A stretch of 11,342 nt of DNA from Chromera velia (Eukaryota > Sar > Chromeraceae), in contig JAHBMJ010002038.1 in assembly GCA_018398765.1 (NCBI GenBank), positions 7,501-18,842 on the forward strand, given 5' to 3'. Shown one piece after another: positions 1-10,600 of the stretch. The first letter of the stretch is position 1. Each line of letters begins with the position of its first letter. The notes beneath the pieces are model-generated. The model saw nothing but the letters and a program-made list of their open reading frames with translations. It made no database searches and was not told the DNA's origin. The translations under genes and the position numbers were made by a program.

Positions 1-15
1 TGTGTGTGCATGCAG

Positions 16-107
16 ATTCGGTGGTCTGTTCAACAGCAGACTGAAAAGCAGGCCATCTTGGCTGAGGAATACGCCGCGATCGTGGAAGCAAAGAAAACGC
101 TCTGCGA
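16..107 (+). CDS. RPB1: RPB1 exon 1 of window: helix before the FVFPDGEP strand (foot region)
   Basis: Reads [20 protein letters not shown] and on to AKKTLCE. It is a charged helix matching the place of yeast LDEEYKQLVKDRKFLRE just before VFVDGEA. The acceptor is TGCAG at 11-15 and the donor is GTAGGT at 108. The exon ends in phase 2 (GA), completed by the first G of the next exon to give Glu. On its own the exon is weakly conserved; the frame and the phase match with exon 2 make the call. It is an internal exon, so earlier exons lie to the left of the window. Confidence 0.8.
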
Positions 108-1095
108 GTAGGTCCTTCACAGTCCCTTCTTTTCTTTTCTTTTCTTTTTCTTTTGGTTTTGTCCCAGGGGCAATAGCATGCAAGAGTGAGTCCAGCGAAG
201 CGTTGCACCGTGCGGGAAGGGAAGGGATTGAGTGAAGGAAGGCATGAGAGCGTCAGTCTTCCTTCGGGTCATTGACGGCAGGCAGACGTTTGCACGCAAC
301 TAGACTCGTGTTGGTGTCCAACGAGGCGGCACGACAGCTGTGTGCTTGCACCGCCTTCGCCTGAGAAAAAGTCCTATCGTTGCATTTTTATGCGTTGCAT
401 ACCTGTCAAAAAGTCTTCGTTGGTGTCTCTAATCTGATCAGGTTCGTGTTCCCAGACGGCGAGCCAAAACAGCACATCCCTGTGTGTGTGGATAGGATCA
501 TCCAGAAGGCCAAATACGTGTACAGAATCGACGATCAGGTCCGTCGGCCCCCTCTTTCGTCATTCATTTCCCTCCTCTGCTCTTCCTTCCTTGCTTGCTT
601 TCTCTCAGCTGTTCTGGTTTTGTCCTCTGCTGTCTCGAGATTCTCTTTGCTTCTTCCTTCTTCTGTGCATCCAGTGAGTGATCTCCTTCTTTTTCCCCTC
701 CCTCGCTTGTGTGTGATACATACATGTTTGTACGCGCGTGAACGTGTATGAGGGTGTACGTCAGAAAGAGAGAGGGAGAGGTTTATGTTCCTGACGGAAA
801 ATCATCGGTCTCTTTTTTAATGCAGTCACACACTCTCTTTACATTCAGACTGAACTGGAATGTTTATCATATTTGGCCGTTGCACAATCAGTGCGTGAGC
901 TCTACTGTTTCCTCAACTTCTCTGCTCTCCTCTCCGCTCCTCTCCTCAAGTTCTTTGTTTGTTTCTTTCCTTCCTTCTGCAGAGGATCATGGGCCCCTCG
1001 TTTGTGTGTCCATCGAAAGTCGCGGTGGAAGTGAAGGAACTCCTCGATAATGGCCTCACGGTTGTGCCCGTCAGTCCCTCTCTCCCTCTCCTGTC

Positions 1096-1129
<34 letters not shown>

Positions 1130-4100
1130 CGTGGATATTCGTGCGGGAGTGTTTTTTTGCCGGTGTGGCACCTGCAGAATGCACTGGACAGGACGGTTGT
1201 GCCGTCGTTCATTGTAGATGCCTCCTTCATGTTTTTTCCAGTGACATTGCATTACCTTCTTGTCTCTGTCTGTCTGCCTCTCTCTCTGTCTCTCTCTGTG
1301 CTTCAGGGTCTGGACGAGATCTCCAGAGAGCTTCAGGAAAACGCAACTACGCTGCAGTGTTGCCATCTGAGGTCGCACCTGGCGTCGAAGCCGCTCCTTC
1401 AGCAACACAGACTCACGTGGGATGCGATTCTGTTTGTGTTGGGAGAGGTGAGTGAGGGAGTGAGTGAGTGAGTGGGTGGTTCAGTAAAGGAGTAAGTGAG
1501 TGAGAGGCTGAACAAGTGAGTGAGGGATTGAGTCGGTTGGCGCCCCACGAGGCTGCGAACAGGAGGGATCGATCGGATGAGACGCTGAGGAAAGGAATAG
1601 AGGCAGGCGACAAAAGAAAAACACCGTGATGCCATTCGTTTCTTTTCATTTATTTCTTCCTTTCTTCCTCTCTTCTCATGGGTGCCTTCTTTTCTTTGCC
1701 TCTCCCCCACTTCCCTTCCAAGGCGTCAAGAATGACGAAGAGTCATACAGGTAGTCGAGAGGCAAACAGAAGAAAGCGTCGGCCTCTTCCTCTCCTTTTC
1801 TCTCTCGTGTGAAAGAGTATATATGTCTGGAGTAATTGGAGCATCGAGACACCATACAAAGGTCACTCCCCCCCCCCCTGCCCACTTTCCCACGCAGGTC
1901 AAAAAGGCGTTTCAAAAGGCCCTTGCACAACCGGCAGAAATGGTTGGTATGTCGGTCTTTCCTTCGGACAAGAAACTGAAATGGAGGAAACAAGGCGAAC
2001 GCCCTGAGGCAGATGGGTATTTGGAATGTTCAGTCTTTTTTTGCTTCGTTTCTCTAGCATACAAAACAAAGCCGCAAGATAGAGACGTGGAGAGAAAACA
2101 GACTGAATGACAAGCGCAGAGTCATGTGCGTAGACATCAACAGACTAAGTCAGGCAGACAGAGAAGCATTTGTATCCGATTGATTGATTCTCTTTCGTGC
2201 TTTCGTGTATGACCGACCTGCAGGTCGGCACGATCGCCGCGCAGTCTGTAGGGGAGCCTGCTACCCAGATGACTCTGAACACCTTCCACTTTGCGGGAGT
2301 CGGATCGAAAAACGTCACGCTGGGCGTCCCCCGACTCAGAGAGATCATCAATGTCGCGCGGGTCTGTCTGTCTGCCTGCCTGCCTGTCTGTCTGTCTGCC
2401 TGCCTGTCTGTCTGTCTGTCTGTCTGTCTGTGGAACAAACCACCCCAGTGAGATAGATTTCGCGTTGCTGTTAGAAGCAGATCAGAAAACCTCATGGTGG
2501 CCGGCGCTCCTTTCGAGTTTGTCTGCGTGCCAGTCAGCCACGGCGAATAAACGAAAATGCATCAAGCACGAGCCGCAGCTGAACGCCCATTCATTTATTG
2601 GTGCTTTCCTTCCTTCATTCCTTTCTTCCCGATGTGCATTGATGGATGGATGCAGACGATCAAGACTCCGTCTCTGACGATTTTCCTCCAGCCGCACTAC
2701 CGGTATGACCAGAAGCGTGCGAAGACCCTGCAGGCCTCTCTCGAGTTTGCAACTCTGGACAAAATAGCGGAGAGCTCCATGATCGTGTATGATCCAGAGG
2801 AACTCGACAAGGAAACGTCCGTTTGCCCAGCTCGACTTTGTTGATATCAGCATTTGGTGTGCAGTTTGTGTGTCTGCATTGTGTATGTCAAGAGTCCAGA
2901 CACAAAATCGTCCGCGTAGACTGCCGCTGTTCGTGTCGTATTGTTACGTGTATGTTCCCCTCTACCCATATTCATTTGGTTTTGCACCTCTGTCCCAATG
3001 GTCTCTGCTTTCTGCTTGCCCTTCTTCGGTCTTTCTGTGGTGCAGGTTGCGGCTGTTTTTTGACACTGTCCTCGTCTGAATTGTCTTCTGTATGCGTGCT
3101 TTTGTTCTCAGTATATGTGGCTACACATGCATGTAAAGCGGTGCCGAAAAGTGTGACTCTGTGTGACTGTCTGTCGGCCTGCATGTCTGTGTCCCCTCTC
3201 TGTCTGTGCAGGTGCATGGACGTGAACAGGTGGACGGTGATTGAGGAGGACAACAACGTCAGTGAGTGAGCAAGTCGATAGAAAGACCTGCTGCAGGCCT
3301 TTTCCAGTTCATATCGATGTTTCGTTTGTGAAAATACAGACACGCACCCATACACACACACACACACACACAAGCACAGACACTGACACACACAGAGACA
3401 CACACTCACACACACACAAACGCAAACACACATGCAGGGTCATGGATACAGTGAAGCCAACGCAAAATTTTCCACCTTTCTTATTTTTGCGCAGAATGAC
3501 GGATCGCCTCTGCCTCTGGTATGTCTGCGCACACGTCTGCGTGTGCGTTTGTGTACATGACTGTGTGTGCCTGCCTGCCTGCCTTTGTGTGTGTCCACAG
3601 CTGGTGGCGACCTTCTGGGAGTATCTGTCGGATGCTTCTCAGGTCTGTCTGTCATCTTGCCTCTCTCTCTCTCATTTTCTATCTGGGTCTGTTGTTTGTG
3701 CGTGCGTGTTCTTTTGTGACCGACTCGCTGCTGTCCCCCTGAGACGAATGTCCTCTCCTCCTGTCTCCCTGCCCCCCCCCCCCCCNCCCCCCGGGTGCTC
3801 TCTCTCTTTCTCTCCTTTCGAAACGGAGCCTAATGGGAGGGGTTGATGCGGGTACAATTTTATTCTGATCAGGGGCGAGGAGAAAGAATGCTGACAAAAA
3901 AGAAAAGAATCATTCACTTCTCACATTTGCCCCCCTTCCCACGCGCCTCTTTGACTGACTATGTGATGACTTGCACGATGATAGAGCGGGAGGGACCCCA
4001 GATTTTTCTTTCAGGCCATTCTTTCTTCTGTTTCTTTCTTGCTCGTTTGATGTGCTTGCTGACAATTCTTCTCCCTTTCTGTGTGCAGGTGGACCCAAAG

Positions 4101-6547
4101 AGCCTCTCCCCCTGGTTGCTGCGCGTCTCCTTGAGTCGAAAGAAGATCATTGACAAGGAGATCAAAATGCAAGAGGTGAGTGCGTTGTTTGGTGGGCACC
4201 TCGATGGGTTGCTTCCTTACTGCCTTGCCTGGCCTGGCTGACGTGCGTTGCCTGCGGGGTGTATGAAACCTCCGTTAATGCATATGCGTGTGGATCCATT
4301 TTTATTCGCAGATTCTCTTATGTGTGAGTGTGTACATCGACGTTCAACGCTGTCATTGCATTCCATTTGATTGCATGCAGATCGCCCTGAGGGTCCGTGA
4401 GTACTTCCAAGACGAGATCCATCTGAACCACTCCGACGACAACAGCGACCCCCTCGTCCTCCGAATCCGACTCAGAAGGGTCAGTCAGTGCATGGGTGTG
4501 TTCAGATTCTGTCTGTCTGCTTCCCCATGTCCCCCCGTGTCCTCCTCTGTGTGTACATGTGTGTGAAAATTCACTTTTTCTATTGTCAGAGGACAGAAAC
4601 GTGTTTTGAAGAAAAATATGTGGAACTCGGCGGCCTGTTGCCGTTCAAGATGGCGTCGCAAGGCAAGGGGATGTTGCGTCGTCTCTCTATGAGACAGTCA
4701 GTGCATGGCGATGAGAAGAGGTGAAGAACCATTTGACAAGAGAGAACGGGAAGAAAACGACAGAAAGAGAGAGACACCTGTGAGAAGTGTATTGTTGGGA
4801 GGACGAAAGCTGTCCCCAACTTTGTGTGAAACTGACTCAGAATTCCACTGTTAGGAGTACAAGGTGTTTCCATGCATACGACTATGTGTGGTTGCATTGT
4901 CTGCACATCCACCTGTATGTGATGTGAATTGATGCATGTAGTTTCTGGCTGTCTGGAATCTGTGCGTGTTTGTGTATGTCCAGGCGGCTCTGGGGATCAA
5001 CCCTGATGCTCCGGGCAACGACGGACTCGAGGGCGGGGGGCAGATCGTGTACGCAGAGAACGAGGACGAGGATGATGCCCTTGTGCTTCGGCGTATTGAA
5101 AAGACTCTGATGGAGGAGATGCGACTGAAGGGAGTGTCGGGAATCAAGAAGGTGTTCATGAGGGAAGACTGGGACCTTCGGTCGGTGGGTCTGTCCGTTT
5201 GTCCGCCGACATGTTTTCTTTCTGTAGAGAGTGGACGGACGGACGGAAATATGCATGCATGCATGAGAGATGTGTGTGGGTTGATTGGCGGTTGTGAACA
5301 CTCGATTGTTTGTGGGTGGGCGGTTGTGAACACTCGATTGATTAATCGGTTGGCTGACTCATACATACACAAAGGTTGTTGACGTTTTTTCCTTTGTCGA
5401 TTCGCCTTTCTGTTTGTCTCCCTTTCTCTTTCTGTCCATGTCTTCCCTACCGCAGCCCACCAGCCATACAAACACACAAGGAGGCACCTGGTGTGCTCGA
5501 GAGGATTTGCCAGAGAGAACAATACACTCCAGTCACTTGCAATATCACGTGCATGCGTAATGAGGATCAATTTCACGACCTGCTGCACTCACTATCTGTG
5601 CCTGCCTCGCTGGATGCATGGATGGATGGACGCAGATACAATCCCCGTTCGGGAGACTTTGCAAAACCCGGAGGGGAGCCGAAGAAGGAGAAGCCCGCAG
5701 TCATGGTGAAGGCCATTGTGAAACACTCTCAGTTCTATAGAGACCCGGTCGAGATGGACTGTGTTTCACGGGCCTCAAGGCAGGCAGAAGACGTTCTCTC
5801 CCCTCCTGAACCTGAGGGTGGGGGTGACGCGGAGGGGCGGGCAGGAGATCCAGACGAGGGGGGAGAGGGTCTCTTTGCGCGAAGACAGGCTGCAGAGGAC
5901 GTTTGGGATGGGCGGAATTTTGCTTGGACCGATGTTGAAGATGATTGGCCGGTGGGTATGAGTGTGTCTCTGTACCCACTCGTTTTGTCTACACACTCTA
6001 TCTGCCTTCCTGTCTGCCTTCATGCCTGGTTGTCTATCCTCTTCTTCATTCGTTTCTCTCTCTCTCGTGCCCATTTCCTTCCACTCGGGTAGGTTGGAAG
6101 GAAGGGAGGAAAATTCCTGTGCAACAGCGAAATGCATTCGAACGAGTGTTGTATTCCCTGAGCCCCTCTGGCAACTTCAAAAGATGTGCCACTGGACGCG
6201 CGGAAGTATGCATGAACGTCTGTGTCCGGACGCGCAAATGACGTGTGAGGAGAGGAACGGAAATGGAGATGGGGGGTCGCCTCGTGTGTGCTGGGTCATG
6301 CGTTTCGTCCAGTGATCTTCGTGCCATGTCCGTGAGGCTTGTCAACTCAAACGTCTTGTGTTGTCTCTCATTGTCTTTCTTGCACATGTGTGTGTGCGGT
6401 GGAGTTGGATTGGACGTTTGAAATGAAAAGAGAGGGTATGTGATGGGATGAGATGAGATTATGTGATGGAATGCATGCCTGCAGTTCATCTCTACGTTCT
6501 GGAAGGAGGCTTGGAAACGCGGCGCTGTGGTCGGTTGGTGGGTGTGC

Positions 6548-6582
<35 letters not shown>

Positions 6583-6767
6583 TGTGTGTGTTGGTCCGAC
6601 GCCGTCGTACCCCTCTCTAACTGTCTCTCCAGTTTCTGTGTCTGTCCAGTTTTCCATCTGCCTGCAAGCACACCCCGTGCACGGATTTGCTTCTAGCAAA
6701 CGATTACCAAAAATCAGGAACAGGATGATTCCCCCCTTTCTCCCTCCCGACCTACCTACCTACCTAC

Positions 6768-6798
<31 letters not shown>

Positions 6799-7566
6799 GG
6801 CAGAAGCGGGAAGTCGGCGCTGGTTTGTCTGATAGTGTTCAGCGCATCGCCCTGGACGCCGAGAAGATGAAGGAGAAGGAAGTGACCACAAGCCAGGTAG
6901 GTCTGTCTATCGGGGACTGGTGTGTGGCAAGATACTTTTTCCGCATGCGCAAGAATGAGACAGAATGCAAGGCAAGAGCGTGGCCGAGCAAGGCAACGCG
7001 CCTCTTTGTCGAAGGGATGAAAGGTGGCGAACCAAGCAAGCTATGCCTATGCGCCCGTGTGGAATACCTGTCAAGCGTCGTCCTCCTGGCTATGTGTGTC
7101 GATGTCTCTTGCTGGCCGTCTTTGGTTCTGCACGTGTGGGCGCGTTTCGGCATGTGTGTGTGTGTGTGGGCGTGTGTGTGTGAGAGAGAGAGTGTGTGTG
7201 TGTGTGTGAGTGAGTGAGTGAGTGATATGTTATTATTCTTTCGATTGGGACTTTTTAGGTTCAAAACAAGCATGCATGTGTGCGTCGTACAGGAGCCTAG
7301 CGCTTCACCTAGGGTTTGGCAACCACCAATCAATCAATCAATCTACCTATCATGATAATGAAAGCAGATCCGAGAGGACATCCTGAATCAGTTTGGGACC
7401 TACCTCCAGGTGGTCGCGAGTGATGAAGATTCGCCGGTTCCCGTGATTCGTCTTCGTTTGCGAAAGGTGAGCGTTTGTGATCTTTTTGTTTTCTTCTCGT
7501 CCATCCCCTCCGGTCCTCTCAGCCTCCAGCTTTTCTTACATCCGTATGACAGCTGCGGGTCCATGC

Positions 7567-7637
<71 letters not shown>

Positions 7638-10600
7638 CACGCGCCTCCCGCGGTGGATGAGGGTTCTGCTTACACGTCCTCCCTCGGCCCTGTCCTCGAG
7701 TATCTTCACCTGAAGGTGGGGCCTGGCGGGAGGCTCTACGATGCGCTTCTGCCTCAGGGACGCGGTGGAAGTGAGGAGACCCGGAACGGAGTCGGGGGGG
7801 CGATTAGCGAGGACGCTCTGTGGACAGCGGAGAACGAGAGCATGATCTTGGGAGCATTCAAAAGAAGAATTACAGACTCAATAGCTCTCAGACAACAATT
7901 CGAGTGAGTGAGTGAGTGAATGAGTGAGTGTGACCATTCCCTATTTATTTGTGTGGTCTCTCTCTCTCTTTCTCTCGATTTCTCTCTGCAGGCTGTTTGA
8001 ATGCGTCTGCGATCTTCTGCATGCGCACACAACAATTTTGGGATGAGTCTACGAGTATTCACGTGTGCGTATATGTTTGGAAGGAAGATTTGGGCGTGGA
8101 TGTCCCTCCATTTTCATACTGTTTGTGTTGGTGAGTGTGGGTTTGGGTTTGTATTCGCATTGTGTATCTGTTCTGTGAGGGTACCGATGCAGCGGGTCTG
8201 GACAGAAGCAGTGGATTCTGGACACGGAGGGGTGCAATCTCGAAGAGGTCTGCCTGCCTGCTTGTCCTTGTTCTTTCAATCTGCTCGCCGTGTGTCTGCG
8301 TCCTAGCTGTCTTCGTCCTCTCGTCAGTCTTGTACTTCGATCATTTTGTCTCTCAACGGCCGAGAGAGAAAGTTCTACTGAAAGGCGTTTGATGTGCTTT
8401 ACTTCACGCCCACACCTCGTAAACACATGCACTCGTGTGATTCGTAAGAGATCCCTGTGGGAGAGTTCAAAACTTTCCCCCGCCTCTTCTGCCTCCCTCT
8501 GTCCATCCACCTCTCTGTCTGTCTGTCCAGGTTCTCGTTCAGGAAGGCGTGGATCCCACAACGACCACTTCGAATGACATTCTGGAGATCTTCAGGGTGG
8601 GTGGGTAGGTGGGAGAGGGGTGACTTTGTGTAGAAGTGTGTGGCAGAGGGATTGGTTCGACTTTTCTAATCGGATGGGTAGTTTTCTGATAGGCAGGCAG
8701 AGGGTCTAGAAGACAAGGAAAGAGAAGGGACGTAAAGACAGGGAGGGTCTCTCCTGCAGGGAATGATGCCTGTGCGGGTGGAGGTCTCGTGCATACACGT
8801 CTGATTTCTCCTGTGTGCGGGGGGATGTACGTGCGTGTGGGCATGGTTGGGCGGAGGCGTTCCTCGTGTGCATGTATCCATCCGTACATGCATGAATGTA
8901 TGTATGTATGTATGTATGTGAGGGTGTATGAGTGTGTACGAGTTGATCGAGTCTGGCTGCAGGTTTTTGGGATTGAGGCGACGCGGAGAGCGCTGCAGAA
9001 GGAACTGCGGCAGGTCCTCTCCTTCGACGGGTCCTACGTGAACTACAGGTAGGGGGTCGGCAGTACAGGTGCAGTCTGTCTGTGAGGCAGCCAAGATGCC
9101 TTCTTTGTTTTTCTACCAGGTGCCGAGCTGTTCGTTCAGAGCGTTCTGTCGGCTTCTGTTTCCCTCCTGTGCCGCCGGCAGTATGTAGGACTTCCTCGTT
9201 CGGGGACTTCCTGTTTCCCTCTGTTCTGTCTTCAGTTCCCTTTTTTGTTTTGTCTGTCTGTCTGTCTGTCTGTCTGTATACACATATAGTCTGTCTGTCT
9301 GTCTGTCTGTCTGTCTGTGTCTGTCTGTCTGTCCGTCTGTCTGTCTGTCTGTCTTTTTGTCTGTTGTGTTCATGAAGAAAAGAAGGGAGAAGAAGAAACA
9401 TATAGTCTGTCTGTCTGTCTGTGAGCGGCTGTCTCCATCTGCCCGTGAGCCTCTTTGTCGGGTAATACAACAGAAGGAGGGAGAACAGAAAGAGAATGCA
9501 CTCGCTAGTCAGTCAGAACGGTCCCTTCACTTTGTCTGTCTGTGTTGCCTCCTCCTCCTCTCCTCCCTTGAAATGCTCAAGTGTGCATGTGTGGAGGAAA
9601 GTAAGTGTCCGCCTGTCTGTGTCGTGTGAATGTGTGTGATCACGTGTGTGCGCGCATACAGGCACCTCTCAATCCTCTGTGACGTGATGACTCAAAGGGG
9701 CACGCTGATGGCGATCACTCGCCACGGCATCAACCGGAGCGATAAGGGTAAGTAAGTGACTTGGGAAGAACGTCGTCAACGCCTTGCCTGTGCATTGGAG
9801 AATCAAGTGAAGTGCGCAAAGTGCTGCGGTTTTGCGTATTTTGGAAGGAGCACCGTGAGGATGTTGTACAGACTGACTTGAGCCGATGAAGCTGAGAGGG
9901 GGAGGCGTCGACGGTTTACGGGGGGACAGCATACAGAAGCTGTGGACCTACGCTGAACTTCTCTTCATGATCGAAGTTTCGCATTTCTTGATTTCCTTAT
10001 TCTTATTCTGCCCTGTGCATCTCCTTCTTGTTCTTTTGGCGTCTCTCGATTTCTCCCTGCAGTTTTCTCTTCACTGGTCTCTTTGCTCACCCTCATTGAT
10101 TGAAGGTTCTGTCTGTCTGTGTTTGTTCCTTCTTCCTGGAGTCACGGGGGATCCTTCTTGAGACTCTGTCTGCATCCTTGTTGCGTTTCTTGGATGTTTG
10201 TGTGTGGGATTTCAGTTCAAATTCATATGCCGTATTTTGATTTTCAGGGCCCCTTGCGAAGTGCTCCTTCGAGGAGACGGTGGAGATCCTCCTGGAAGCT
10301 GCGGCATTTGGCGAGAGAGATGAAATCCGGTCAGTCAGTGGTTCTCCTCTTTCTGCGACGGGAAGAAGAACAAAGGAGCATTCATGATGCGGCATTTTGG
10401 AAGAGATCGACAGAAATGTTGCGGGGCGGTCGGATTTGTGTGCGGGGGCGGGAAAGAGAAAAGGTGGGTGGGAGAGGGAGAAATGCAAGGGAAGAGAAGG
10501 GAAGCAAGTGAGTGATTAGAGGACAAGAAGCTCCTCTGTCTTGTTTCTTGTCCTACTTTCTCACACGTCTGTGCCTGCATGTGTGTATGCATGTGCCTGC

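Larger units (their letters stand above)
3230..5180 (+). repeat. Jaw module, first (canonical) copy: exons 8-13
   Basis: Exons 8 to 13 together make a full RPB1 jaw of normal order: TVIEED, ATFW, SPWLLR, helix plus LVLRIRLRR, acidic linker, [21 protein letters not shown]. All motifs known from yeast and human are kept. In yeast Pol II the jaw lies at the downstream DNA entry and packs against RPB9 and near RPB5. This copy is the one likely to occupy the normal position. Confidence 0.85.
5636..8130 (+). repeat. Jaw module, second diverged copy: exons 14-19, 298 codons
   Basis: Exons 14-19 repeat the order of exons 8-13: [32 protein letters not shown], Gly-rich linker, [19 protein letters not shown]. 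Exon 17 equals exon 12 in length (99 nt) and phase; exons 15 and 16 differ from 10 and 11 by one and two codons. The copy has lost SPWLLR, and its linkers are longer and rich in Gly, Pro, Asp and Glu. Total exon length is 894 nt, a multiple of three, and the block starts and ends in phase 2. It is an inference from comparison by eye; a profile search would settle it. Confidence 0.72.

Noticed and set aside
1943-1952. GTATGT at 1947 as donor of exon 5
   Set aside because: It matches a donor consensus better but would shift the frame across the invariant EMVG.IAAQS motif; GTTGGT at 1943 keeps it.
2291-2677. Plus-strand frame rich in [10 protein letters not shown]
   Set aside because: Translation of the CTGT/CTGC repeat of intron 6, overlapping the trigger-loop exon in another frame.
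3963-4062. C/D box snoRNA candidate in intron 10 (GTGATGA ... CTGA)
   Set aside because: The bases before GTGATGA and after CTGA do not pair, and such short boxes occur by chance in 500 nt.
4590-4722. Possible extra exon in intron 12 ([15 protein letters not shown]...)
   Set aside because: The acceptor TCAG is fair, but the matching donor GTCAGT at 4697 leaves phase 2 before the phase 0 exon 13. Exon 12 to 13 without it gives an unbroken protein that aligns with RPB1.
4851-5588. Minus-strand open frame of 245 codons
   Set aside because: It is antisense to exon 13 and its introns. Low-complexity composition and the conserved plus-strand exon explain it.
5761-5961. Second open frame within exon 14 ([12 protein letters not shown]...)
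   Set aside because: It does not join in phase with exons 13 or 15, while the chosen frame ends in WTDVEDDWP at an aligned intron border.
6046-6699. Minus-strand open frame of 217 codons
   Set aside because: Made mostly of intron 14 and antisense (TG)n/(TC)n ([12 protein letters not shown]); no recognisable domain.
8706-9470. Long minus-strand open frame (254 codons), RQTDRQTD-rich
   Set aside because: It is the reverse translation of the CTGT repeat in intron 22 and overlaps exon 22; no start context or conserved residues.
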